From Enterococcus silesiacus (GTDB taxonomy: Bacteria; Bacillota; Bacilli; Lactobacillales; Enterococcaceae), in contig CP013614.1 in the NCBI GenBank assembly GCA_001465115.1, forward strand, positions 682,001 to 746,000: a stretch of 64,000 nucleotides of DNA, given 5' to 3'. Positions within the stretch are counted from its first letter, which is position 1. Every line of letters begins with the position of its first letter. The notes under the pieces are model-generated. The model was not told where the DNA came from. It ran no database searches and saw only the letters and a program-made list of their open reading frames with translations. This document shows positions 45,025 through 55,636 of the stretch, piece after piece. Made by a program: the position numbers and the translations under genes.

Positions 45025-46026
45025 ATGAAAGAGACTGCATATAATCAAATCAATCCTTTGATTCGTCTTAAAGAAACAGAATTATTGAGTAATGCTCAAT
45101 ATGAACAATTATTGAATGCCAAAAATACAGAAGAACTAAAGGATGTTTTAAGAAATACTGTGTATGGCGCATACATGGCGGCTGACTTTGCTGAAAGATT
45201 TGAATATATTTATTCAAAAGAGAAGGGCAAATTATATGAATGGCTGTACGAAATGGCGCCAGAACCAGAGGTTATAACAATCTATACTTCCAGAATCACG
45301 TTTCATAATTTAAAAGTTTTGACCAAAGCTGAACTAACGGGAAAAGAGTTGGATTACCTGTTTATCGATGATGGACGTTATTCTATTGAGACCTTAAAAA
45401 GTGCAATCCGCACACGTCTATCTACAGAATTACCAGAAGCTTTGATGACCGCCATTCTTGAAGTATTGGATTATTTTCAAGAATCGTCTACGTTACAGGC
45501 AATCGATATTATTTACGATCGAAATTTTTTAACGTTTCAACGTCAATTAGCAGAAAAAATAGGTGATCAAGACATCCTTGCGGAAGTTACAGCTTTTATT
45601 GATTTGACGAATATTTCTACAATGGCTAGAGGGATCATTCAAGGGCAGCATGAAAATTTCTTATCGACCGTTTTATCTAGCTCAGGCAATATTCCAAAAG
45701 AGCGTTTTTTAGAATTTACAGAACAAACGTTAAGTGCGTTCACAGAATTCGTTTTAGGGACGCGTTATGGCGACTTGTTAGCGCCGATTGTTTCTGTTGA
45801 AACAAAAGAATTAGATTTGGTTGCATTTGAAAAAGTTAAAGACAATTATTTGACAAGTTTGTATGATAGAGCAAAGATCATGGCGTTTGGTCCGTTGCCA
45901 CTGCTGGCTTTTTTAAATGCTAAGGAAGTGGAATGGAAAAATCTACGGTTGATTTTAGTTAGTAAACGAAGTAACTTTCCAATCGAAGTCATTAGAGAAA
46001 GGATGCGTGTAACAGATGGTGCATAA
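45025..46026 (+). CDS. ntpC: V-type Na+-ATPase subunit C (d subunit)
   Basis: This 333-residue helical, soluble protein with the [12 protein letters not shown]-terminus is the family's funnel-shaped subunit coupling the central stalk to the NtpK ring. The start was set at ATG 45025, six bases behind AGGAGG (45022 is too close). It overlaps the ntpG start by 11 bases. The internal [14 protein letters not shown] segment matches the family. Confidence 0.92.
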   Translation: MKETAYNQINPLIRLKETELLSNAQYEQLLNAKNTEELKDVLRNTVYGAYMAADFAERFEYIYSKEKGKLYEWLYEMAPEPEVITIYTSRITFHNLKVLTKAELTGKELDYLFIDDGRYSIETLKSAIRTRLSTELPEALMTAILEVLDYFQESSTLQAIDIIYDRNFLTFQRQLAEKIGDQDILAEVTAFIDLTNISTMARGIIQGQHENFLSTVLSSSGNIPKERFLEFTEQTLSAFTEFVLGTRYGDLLAPIVSVETKELDLVAFEKVKDNYLTSLYDRAKIMAFGPLPLLAFLNAKEVEWKNLRLILVSKRSNFPIEVIRERMRVTDGA

Positions 46027-46327
46027 AATCGGTGTAATCGGTGATAGAGATTCTGTAATGCCCTTTAAACTTTTTGGCTTTGAGGTTGTTTATGCAGTTT
46101 CATCAAATCAGGTTAGGGAGACGATCGAATCAATGGCGAAGAATAATTTTGGTGTGATCTTTGTGACAGAAGATGCTTCTGAATTAGCAGCTGAAACGAT
46201 TCAACGCTATAAAAGTGAGGTCACGCCGGCAATCATACTGATTCCAAGTCACAATGGAACCAAAGGCATTGGCTTGAAGGAAATTCAGGATAATGTTGAA
46301 AGAGCTGTTGGTCAGAATATTTTGTAG
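46016..46327 (+). CDS. ntpG: V-type Na+-ATPase subunit G (central stalk, F-type)
   Basis: This 103-residue protein has a Rossmann-like fold: [20 protein letters not shown] at the start and [19 protein letters not shown] in the middle, ending [14 protein letters not shown]. It matches the central-stalk subunit that binds NtpD. It starts at ATG 46016 overlapping the end of ntpC. E. hirae naming is used. A repeat-containing gap of 287 nt follows. Confidence 0.92.
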   Translation: MVHKIGVIGDRDSVMPFKLFGFEVVYAVSSNQVRETIESMAKNNFGVIFVTEDASELAAETIQRYKSEVTPAIILIPSHNGTKGIGLKEIQDNVERAVGQNIL

Positions 46328-46614
46328 AAGGTTGGAGCGTTTTGTTCAACCATATGTGTCCCGGTTTTGCAAGCCAGCTTCTTCAACAAATAGATAAAAT
46401 GCTTCAATGATAAAAAACATCATTAAATCATTTTCCTAATTTGCTCGAAAGCTAAACGGCTTGCTCAGCTTTACTTTTGATCTAGCTTTACAGGCTAGCC
46501 TTTCGGGAAAAAGATAAAATATGAAAGAGGCAAAGAGCACCTCAGTCATATTTTCCTATTTTCCTGTCAAGGCTGAATGAGCCTGCTCAGCTTTACTGAA
46601 TAGGAGGAATGATT
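46328..46614 (+). repeat. Intra-operon repeat copy 2 (between ntpG and ntpA)
   Basis: A 287-nt non-coding insertion lies inside the operon. It contains the second copy of the ntpE-ntpC repeat (46504-46563), two near-copies of TGCTCAGCTTTACT (46462-46474 and 46584-46597), and AAAGCT/AGCTTT pairings. No terminator with a U-run is visible, so the operon can read through. It may carry RNA processing sites. Confidence 0.55.
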
Positions 46615-49765
<3,151 letters not shown>

Positions 49766-49771
49766 TCAAAA

Positions 49772-50407
49772 GTGGCTCGGTTAAATGTGAATCCTACAAG
49801 AATGGAACTCTCTCGCTTAAAAAAACAACTTGGCACAGCAAGTCGAGGGCACAAACTATTAAAAGATAAACAAGATGAATTGATGCGCCGTTTTATTTTA
49901 CTCGTCAAAAAAAATAACCAGCTACGGATCGATGTAGAGCATGAATTGACAACAGCCTTGTCTAATTTTGTATTAGCTAATGCAACACTGAACGAAGCCT
50001 TTATCGAAGAATTGGTAGCTGTACCAGCTGATGATATCACGCTGGATGTGATTGAAAAAAATATTATGAGCGTGACCGTACCAATCATGAACTTTCACTA
50101 TAATGAGGCGGTGACAGAAGCGCCATTGAATTACGGTTATCTAAACTCAAATGCAGAGCTGGATGGCGTTTTTGATAAAATTTCAACTATTTTGCCGAAA
50201 TTATTGGAACTGGCTGAAGTGGAGAAGACTTGTCAGTTGATGTCGAAAGAAATCGAGAAGACACGGCGACGTGTAAATGCCTTAGAATACATGACGATTC
50301 CTCAATTAGAAGAAACAATTTATTATATTCAAATGAAGTTGGAAGAAAATGAGCGTAGTGAGATCACCCGCTTGATTAAAATCAAAAATATGGGCAGCAA
50401 TGCCTGA
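49772..50407 (+). CDS. ntpD: V-type Na+-ATPase subunit D (central stalk)
   Basis: This 211-residue two-helix coiled-coil shaft protein ([20 protein letters not shown] at the N-terminus, [20 protein letters not shown] at the C-terminus) matches the V-type D subunit. The start is GTG 49772, with GAAGGAG upstream, six nt behind ntpB. It is the last ntp gene: a strong terminator follows at once. The ntpJ (KtrB-like K+ transporter) that ends the E. hirae operon is absent here. Confidence 0.95.
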   Translation: MARLNVNPTRMELSRLKKQLGTASRGHKLLKDKQDELMRRFILLVKKNNQLRIDVEHELTTALSNFVLANATLNEAFIEELVAVPADDITLDVIEKNIMSVTVPIMNFHYNEAVTEAPLNYGYLNSNAELDGVFDKISTILPKLLELAEVEKTCQLMSKEIEKTRRRVNALEYMTIPQLEETIYYIQMKLEENERSEITRLIKIKNMGSNA

Positions 50408-50410
50408 TAA

Positions 50411-50459
50411 AAAAATAAAGCTACGATAATGGAATGATCCATATCGTAGCTTTATTTTT
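50411..50459. terminator. Bidirectional terminator ending the ntp operon
   Basis: An 18-bp stem (50411-50428 with 50442-50459) with A-rich left and T-rich right flanks terminates ntpD. Read in reverse, it ends the convergent gene 50452-51408, whose stop codon lies inside it. Confidence 0.9.
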
Positions 50460-51408
50460 TTGGATAGTCGTTACTTTGAACGCTCCACAATTGATCTGTA
50501 ACTGAAGCAATAAATGGAATACCAGCGTCCGTTTGTCCATTGGTAAAGACGGTTAAAATAAAAGGCTGTTCCGTTTCCAAAATGCCGATATCATGTAGAA
50601 AACCTGCATATGAACCAATCTTGTGTGCAACTTTACCTGAAGTTGTTGGTGTATCCATTCGTTCATGAAAGACTGTATTTTTCATGTAGTCATAAATTGT
50701 TTGATACTCTGGATTAGTTGCTTTCTCTTTATAGAGGATCTTGAGGATTTTGGCTGCATCTTCAGAAGTAAATTTGGCATCGTCCCACTCTGTTTCTTTT
50801 TGCAAGAAATGAGCATAGAGCGCTTTTTTCGCTTCAACATCTCCGCCAAATGTATCATACAACATATTTTTAGCAATATTGTCAGAATAAGTGATGCTGT
50901 ATTCTTGCAATGTTCTTAGTGAATACTTTGGCTGAATGTCATTAATGATAATTCCAGTGCCATCTTCATAGTCTTCTTTTTCGTTAAAAATAAGCTGATC
51001 ATCCCATTTTAAACTACCAGACTGTACTTTGTCAGCAATCATCATAGCTAAGGGAACCTTGATTGTACTGGCGCTGTAAAATTCTGTCGTGCCATTGACT
51101 GAAATTTGTTTGCCTGTTGCTAAATCTACGTATGTCATCCCGACGTCTCCATTAAAACTCTTAGCACCATTGGTCATCGTTTGCTCGACTTTATGGTAAA
51201 AAGCTGTCATTTCAGGAGATTCTTGTTCAGGAGCCTTTGTATTCTCAACGACAGAGGCAGCCGTTTTTTTAACTGGAATACGAATTTTTTCACTCGATTC
51301 TGTTTCATTTGCGTAGTCTACTGTATGAGGTGAAAAAAAGAACGACACAATCAAAAAGAAACAAATAGAGAAAATCATCCCATATAGAGTCATTTTCTTT
51401 TTTTCCAA
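50452..51408 (-). CDS. Class A beta-lactamase-fold serine hydrolase
   Basis: This 318-residue protein has an N-terminal membrane/signal segment (about 9-27) and a Ser/Glu-rich linker (to about 65), then a penicillin-binding fold. It has SxxK in SASTIKVP, SDN in YSDNIAK, and KIG (for KTG) in AHKIGSY. The omega loop lacks the ExxLN motif of true class A enzymes, so efficient beta-lactam hydrolysis is doubtful; a cell-wall or unknown hydrolase role is more likely. The start used is TTG 51408 (AAAGGAA upstream); ATG 51393 is an alternative. Confidence 0.8.
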   Translation of the reverse strand: MEKKKMTLYGMIFSICFFLIVSFFFSPHTVDYANETESSEKIRIPVKKTAASVVENTKAPEQESPEMTAFYHKVEQTMTNGAKSFNGDVGMTYVDLATGKQISVNGTTEFYSASTIKVPLAMMIADKVQSGSLKWDDQLIFNEKEDYEDGTGIIINDIQPKYSLRTLQEYSITYSDNIAKNMLYDTFGGDVEAKKALYAHFLQKETEWDDAKFTSEDAAKILKILYKEKATNPEYQTIYDYMKNTVFHERMDTPTTSGKVAHKIGSYAGFLHDIGILETEQPFILTVFTNGQTDAGIPFIASVTDQLWSVQSNDYPKK

Positions 51409-51689
51409 ACAACTTTCGTTCCTTTCAAAAATAGGTTATTACAATCATAACAAAAATTAATAGTACAATTCAACTAAAAATACGAACACAACTATTTAAT
51501 CATTTTTCCGATGGATTTGCAAGGTCAGAAAAAACACAGGTTCCGATTTAAGGTAGATGGACTAAAGTGATGCTTGTTCATAAACACTGGGCTTAAGTGT
51601 AATCCAAGCGATACTTAAAGAATGATCAATCAACAAATCGAAATTGTTCAGCAAACAGAGAATAATCGAGAGCAATCTCCAGAAAAAGA

Positions 51690-51947
51690 TAGGGGAGAGC
51701 AAAAGCAAGGTGGTTCGAGAGGTGACAGCAGCGTGTTACACTCATAAGTGCACTATGTTGCGCCCCTGAACTGATCATAGCTGATGAGCCGACAGGAAAT
51801 TTAGATGAAAATACCTCAAAAGAAATTGTTCAACTTTTTCAGAAGGTAGCGCATGAACAGTAAAAATGTATTTTTGTTGTGACTCATGAGCAAGAAGTAG
51901 CCAATGTATGCGATAAAGTCTATGAATTAAAAAAATGGTTGATGTGA
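51690..51947 (+). pseudogene. ABC transporter ATPase remnant
   Basis: A fragment encodes [14 protein letters not shown] (Walker B and D-loop) and FVVTHEQEVANVCDKVYELK (H-loop). A stop codon (51861-51863) lies between them. Upstream, the LSGGQQQRV signature is broken by frame shifts (GGTGG at 51710-51714 and CAGCAGCGTG at 51727-51736 are in different frames). It is a relic of a MacB/LolD-type ATPase. The rest of the 51409-52031 gap holds no gene. Confidence 0.8.
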
Positions 51948-51966
51948 TCAAATAAAACCTAAGAAA

Positions 51967-52010
51967 AGGCTAAGATGTCCCTCTGCGAGTTTTATCTTAG
52001 CCTCTTTTTG
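51967..52010. terminator. Bidirectional terminator
   Basis: AGGCTAAGAT (51967-51976) pairs with ATCTTAGCCT (51994-52003), followed by CTTTTT. In reverse it ends the fbp transcript. Confidence 0.85.
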
Positions 52011-52031
52011 GCGTTGGTTACAATTATCAAA

Positions 52032-53912
52032 TTAGTTGTTCTGCTTTAATTGTTGTTTTAACTGTTCTGTATCTTTGATTAACGCCGAGCCAATGGTAGT
52101 ATCTTTGACTTTTAAGCGTTTTATTTGTCGATCCACAATTTGACGTGTAGAAATAATATCATCATTTTTTTCGATTGCAGTGTTCTTATCGGAAAAAGGT
52201 TTATGTGCTGCTAACTGCATACCAAAAGAATTGTACAAAAGCGTGTAACCACCGATTCCAGTTACTTTTTGATAAGCGCGTGAAAAACCGCCATCAATGA
52301 CGATCATCTTACCGTCCGCTTTAATTGGTGATTCTCCTTTGATCAGTTTTACAGGTGTGTGCCCATTGATAATATGAGCATCCACTTCACTAAGACCAAA
52401 TGCATTTAGGATCTGTTTACAGATACTAGCGCTATTTCTTAACGCATAATAAGCATTTTTTTCCTCTACATGAGTGCCACTTTCATTGATAAAGTAACGT
52501 TCAAAGGTTTTCATTGCTTTTTTTCCGAAAAGAGAAGAGCTTTCGCCACACCAAAGATACCAGACGATGTCCGTTGAAAAATCTTCAGTTTGCCAGGGCT
52601 TAGCAAAGGCTTGTTTAATAGTTGTTTCAAAGAAATCAAGTAATTTTTTACCTGCATAAGTATTCCCATTAAAGGATATAGACTGAAAAGAACCATCCAT
52701 ATTAAGAGGAATGCAGCCGTGAATCAATAAATTATGATTATAAGACAGATAAAGAGAGCCTTTTTGTATTAGAAAAGCCATGTGTTGGTTCAATTTTTCC
52801 GAATGCTGAAATTGAGCCAACAAATCAGTGATGATTGAATCTTCCTCAGGTGATAATCGATAAGGATCATGCCAATCAATGGTTTGAAAACAGGTGTTGA
52901 CCAATTTGTAGGGCTGATCGTTGATCACAAGCTGATTCTCATAAATTTTATCTAACAATAAACGATGATCCATTTGAAAGTCAGGTCGACGCTTGATGAG
53001 TTGACCTTCAAGCTTTTCTTGAATGATGGCCATAGCTTGCTGAATCTTCATAGCATCTGTTATTTCTGTTTGCGTAAGCTTTCTATAAGGATTTTTCTTA
53101 GGTAAAAATTGCTGGTTATCATGATATATATTACGGCTATATGCTTTCAGTAGACTTAAATCAATTCCATAAGCATCTTCTAAAAGGTCAAGATTTCCAT
53201 AACGAGCACAAATCCGCAAGACATTAGCTAAGCAAGCTTTCGATCCACTAACAGCACCTAACCATATGATGTCGTGATTTCCCCATTGGATATCGAGGGA
53301 GTGATAGTTGATCAAGGAATCCATTATTTTATCAGGATGTGGTCCTCGATCGTATATATCCCCAATTACATGTAGATGATCGATCACAAAGCGTTGGATT
53401 AAGTAAGCAAGATCCTCTATAAAACGTTCTGCCTCACCAAGTTCAATAATTACGTTGATTATTTGGTGGTAATAGGCTTTTTTATCGGTTGTTTCATCAT
53501 ATTGATAAATCAATTCTTCTAGAATATAGGAGTAAGTTTTAGGCAGTGCCTTACGAACTTTAGAGCGAGTGTACTTACTTGATGAGAAGCGTACAATGAT
53601 CAATAAATGTTCGATTGTTTCAAACCACCAATTTTGAGTTAACGATTGCTGTTTTTTTAACGAATGGAGCTTTTCTTCAGGATAATAAATTAAAAAACAA
53701 AGTTCGTTCATCTGTTGTGCAGAAAGCTCTTGGTTGAATAAGGTATAGACCTTGTCGCGAATGCTACCTGAACCGTTTCTTAAAATATGGTTGAACGCAT
53801 CAAATTCTCCGTGGAGATCGCTGATAAAATGTTCAGTCCCTTTAGGTAAATTTAAAATCGCTTCTAAATTTATGATTTCGGCAATCAGCTCATTGGATTG
53901 AAAGTTACTCAT
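52032..53912 (-). CDS. fbp: Fructose-1,6-bisphosphatase, class III
   Basis: This 626-residue Firmicutes class III FBPase of the metallophosphoesterase fold has metal motifs ISDLHGEFDAF (27-37), GDIYDRGPHPD, GNHDIIWLGA and INGHTPVK. It dephosphorylates fructose-1,6-bisphosphate in gluconeogenesis. It starts after AAGGGG, 12 nt behind the PPDK regulator gene, with which it is cotranscribed. Length and motif spacing are standard for the family (about 640 residues). Confidence 0.95.
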   Translation of the reverse strand: MSNFQSNELIAEIINLEAILNLPKGTEHFISDLHGEFDAFNHILRNGSGSIRDKVYTLFNQELSAQQMNELCFLIYYPEEKLHSLKKQQSLTQNWWFETIEHLLIIVRFSSSKYTRSKVRKALPKTYSYILEELIYQYDETTDKKAYYHQIINVIIELGEAERFIEDLAYLIQRFVIDHLHVIGDIYDRGPHPDKIMDSLINYHSLDIQWGNHDIIWLGAVSGSKACLANVLRICARYGNLDLLEDAYGIDLSLLKAYSRNIYHDNQQFLPKKNPYRKLTQTEITDAMKIQQAMAIIQEKLEGQLIKRRPDFQMDHRLLLDKIYENQLVINDQPYKLVNTCFQTIDWHDPYRLSPEEDSIITDLLAQFQHSEKLNQHMAFLIQKGSLYLSYNHNLLIHGCIPLNMDGSFQSISFNGNTYAGKKLLDFFETTIKQAFAKPWQTEDFSTDIVWYLWCGESSSLFGKKAMKTFERYFINESGTHVEEKNAYYALRNSASICKQILNAFGLSEVDAHIINGHTPVKLIKGESPIKADGKMIVIDGGFSRAYQKVTGIGGYTLLYNSFGMQLAAHKPFSDKNTAIEKNDDIISTRQIVDRQIKRLKVKDTTIGSALIKDTEQLKQQLKQNN

Positions 53913-53924
53913 CTAAAGAACCCC

Positions 53925-54740
53925 TTACTGTTTGTTTTGAACTAAGTCTTCGATGATCGTTGAGGTTTCTTCAATAGATTTTTTATCTACATTGATGACA
54001 AGTGCATTATATTTTTCAAACACACTATTAGCATAAACTAATTCTTCTTGAATACGGTCTGCATTTGTATAAGCGGAATCTTCTTTCAATCCCAAAGAAT
54101 GTAAGCGAGATTTACGAATATCCATTAAACTGTCAATGCTAGCTGTTAGGCCAATGATTTTTTTAGGATCGATTTGATCTAATTCAGCAGGTAAAGAGAC
54201 CTCTGGAATTAAAGGCAGATTAGCAACCTTATGATTTCTATTGGCCATATACATGCTCAAAGGTGTTTTTGATGTGCGGGAGACTCCTAATAATACATAA
54301 TCGGCCTCTAGGAAGCCTTTTGAATCTTTTCCATCATCATATCTAACCGCGAATTCAATAGCAGAAACGCGACTAAAGTATTGTTCATTCAATTTATGGA
54401 TCGCACCAGGCTCCTGTAAGGGCTGAACGCCAAATGTTCCCTCAATGATGTCGCTTAAAGGACTCATATAATCGACATACTGTAAGCTAGTTCGGTTGGC
54501 GAAATCTTTGACCATGGCAACCAGTTTTTTATTTACCAATGTTGTCACAACGATCGCCTTGTCATGTAAAGCATCTCTTAAAATAGGTTGAAGTAATTCT
54601 TCATCTGTAATAAAAGGGAAGCGTTGAATATCGCTCATATCGATACTTGGGTATTGAGCTGAAACGGCTGAAATGATTTTTTGGGCTGTTTCCCCAACTG
54701 AATCTGATACTAAATAAATTTTGATTTTGTCTGTTTGCAT
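53925..54740 (-). CDS. PPDK/PEP synthase regulatory protein (bifunctional kinase/phosphorylase)
   Basis: This 271-residue DUF299 family protein has the N-terminal IYLVSDSVGETAQKI and the P-loop-like GVSRTSKTPLSMYMA near residues 152-166. It controls pyruvate, phosphate dikinase by ADP-dependent phosphorylation of its regulatory Thr and by phosphate-dependent reactivation. The divergent cluster encodes PPDK at 55637-58246, so the target is clear. It lies between the CcpN-like repressor and fbp genes. Confidence 0.93.
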   Translation of the reverse strand: MQTDKIKIYLVSDSVGETAQKIISAVSAQYPSIDMSDIQRFPFITDEELLQPILRDALHDKAIVVTTLVNKKLVAMVKDFANRTSLQYVDYMSPLSDIIEGTFGVQPLQEPGAIHKLNEQYFSRVSAIEFAVRYDDGKDSKGFLEADYVLLGVSRTSKTPLSMYMANRNHKVANLPLIPEVSLPAELDQIDPKKIIGLTASIDSLMDIRKSRLHSLGLKEDSAYTNADRIQEELVYANSVFEKYNALVINVDKKSIEETSTIIEDLVQNKQ

Positions 54741-54827
54741 GAAGATACTCTCCTTTTTCCGTGGTTACTCGTCACAGAATCAATTTTGTTGTACTATGCT
54801 AGCCAATCGTTTTAAGGATCTAATTGT

Positions 54828-55463
54828 CTAGTAATTTTCTTTTTCAATATCATTACCAGCATTGATAAAATAAGCCATCAGACGAGTTTTTGTTACTTTA
54901 CCGATCACTTTTTTCGGTTGATCGACTTCAACAACGGGTAATGTGTCGATGCTATGTTGTAACAATAATCCGCCAGCTTCCAAAATTGTTCGATCGCTAG
55001 TGATTGTGACAATGTTTGGCATACGACTCATAATCATAGCAACCGGCGTTTTCTCAGTATTTGGGTTACTAATAGCTGCCCGTAACAGATCCTTACGAGA
55101 TAAGACACCATTTAATTCATCATGATCATTTTTTACATATAAAGAACCAACATCGTACATAAACAAATTGGTTACAGCATCATAAACTGTCGTACTTTGA
55201 TGAATAAGGATGGGCGGCAGCATGATATCTTTGACCGTTTTTTTATACAGTTTTTCATAGAGCAAAGGTTCAATCGTTTGACCTGTATAAAAGTAGCCAA
55301 CTTTTGGTCTTGCATCAAGTAAACCAGTCATCGTCAAAATAGCTAAATCACTTCGCAAGGTTGCGCGGCTTAAACCAAGTATTTTTGCGATACTCTCACC
55401 GCTGATCGGCTCATTTTCCTTGACGATTTTGATGATTTCTAATTGTCTTGAGGTAAGTTTCAT
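54828..55463 (-). CDS. ccpN: CcpN-like repressor (HTH plus paired CBS domains)
   Basis: This 211-residue protein has an N-terminal winged helix (about 1-60; SGESIAKILGLSRATLRSDL) and two CBS domains (about 78-200; IHQSTTVYDAVTNLF, VTITSDRTILEAGG). It matches CcpN/YqzB, the glucose-responsive repressor of gluconeogenic genes in Bacillus, which senses ATP/ADP. Its own promoter region and the ppdK promoter share TGTGATACAC boxes (55485-55609). It heads the operon ccpN, PPDK regulator, fbp. Confidence 0.9.
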   Translation of the reverse strand: MKLTSRQLEIIKIVKENEPISGESIAKILGLSRATLRSDLAILTMTGLLDARPKVGYFYTGQTIEPLLYEKLYKKTVKDIMLPPILIHQSTTVYDAVTNLFMYDVGSLYVKNDHDELNGVLSRKDLLRAAISNPNTEKTPVAMIMSRMPNIVTITSDRTILEAGGLLLQHSIDTLPVVEVDQPKKVIGKVTKTRLMAYFINAGNDIEKENY

Positions 55464-55484
55464 TTTATCAACCTACTTTCTAAA

Positions 55485-55610
55485 TGTGACACACTAATAA
55501 TTATATATTTCTTATAAAAATAAAGCAACAATAAAAATAAGATACACTAATTCTTGTTGACAACCAATGTGATACACAATATAATCGTAATTGAGTTAAT
55601 GTGATACACT
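55485..55610. promoter_or_regulatory. Divergent promoter region with CcpN-type boxes
   Basis: TGTGAYACAC-type boxes occur at 55485-55494 (TGTGACACAC), 55541-55548 (GATACACT, partial), 55568-55577 and 55600-55609 (TGTGATACAC). The ppdK promoter TTGACA (55557-55562), 17 bp, TATAAT (55580-55585) has one box inside its spacer and one just after the -10, an ideal place to repress. Confidence 0.8.
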
Positions 55611-55636
55611 ATTCGAAAGAGAAGGAGAGTTTGCTC

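Noticed and set aside
46521..46580. 19-codon frame inside the ntpG-ntpA gap (ATG AAA GAG start)
   Set aside because: It lies in the repeat, has no ribosome site, and the other repeat copy does not preserve the frame.
51623..51746. 41-codon frame beginning at an ATG before the ABC ATPase relic
   Set aside because: It fuses unrelated sequence to the shifted LSGG region of the ATPase relic, so it is a product of frame decay.
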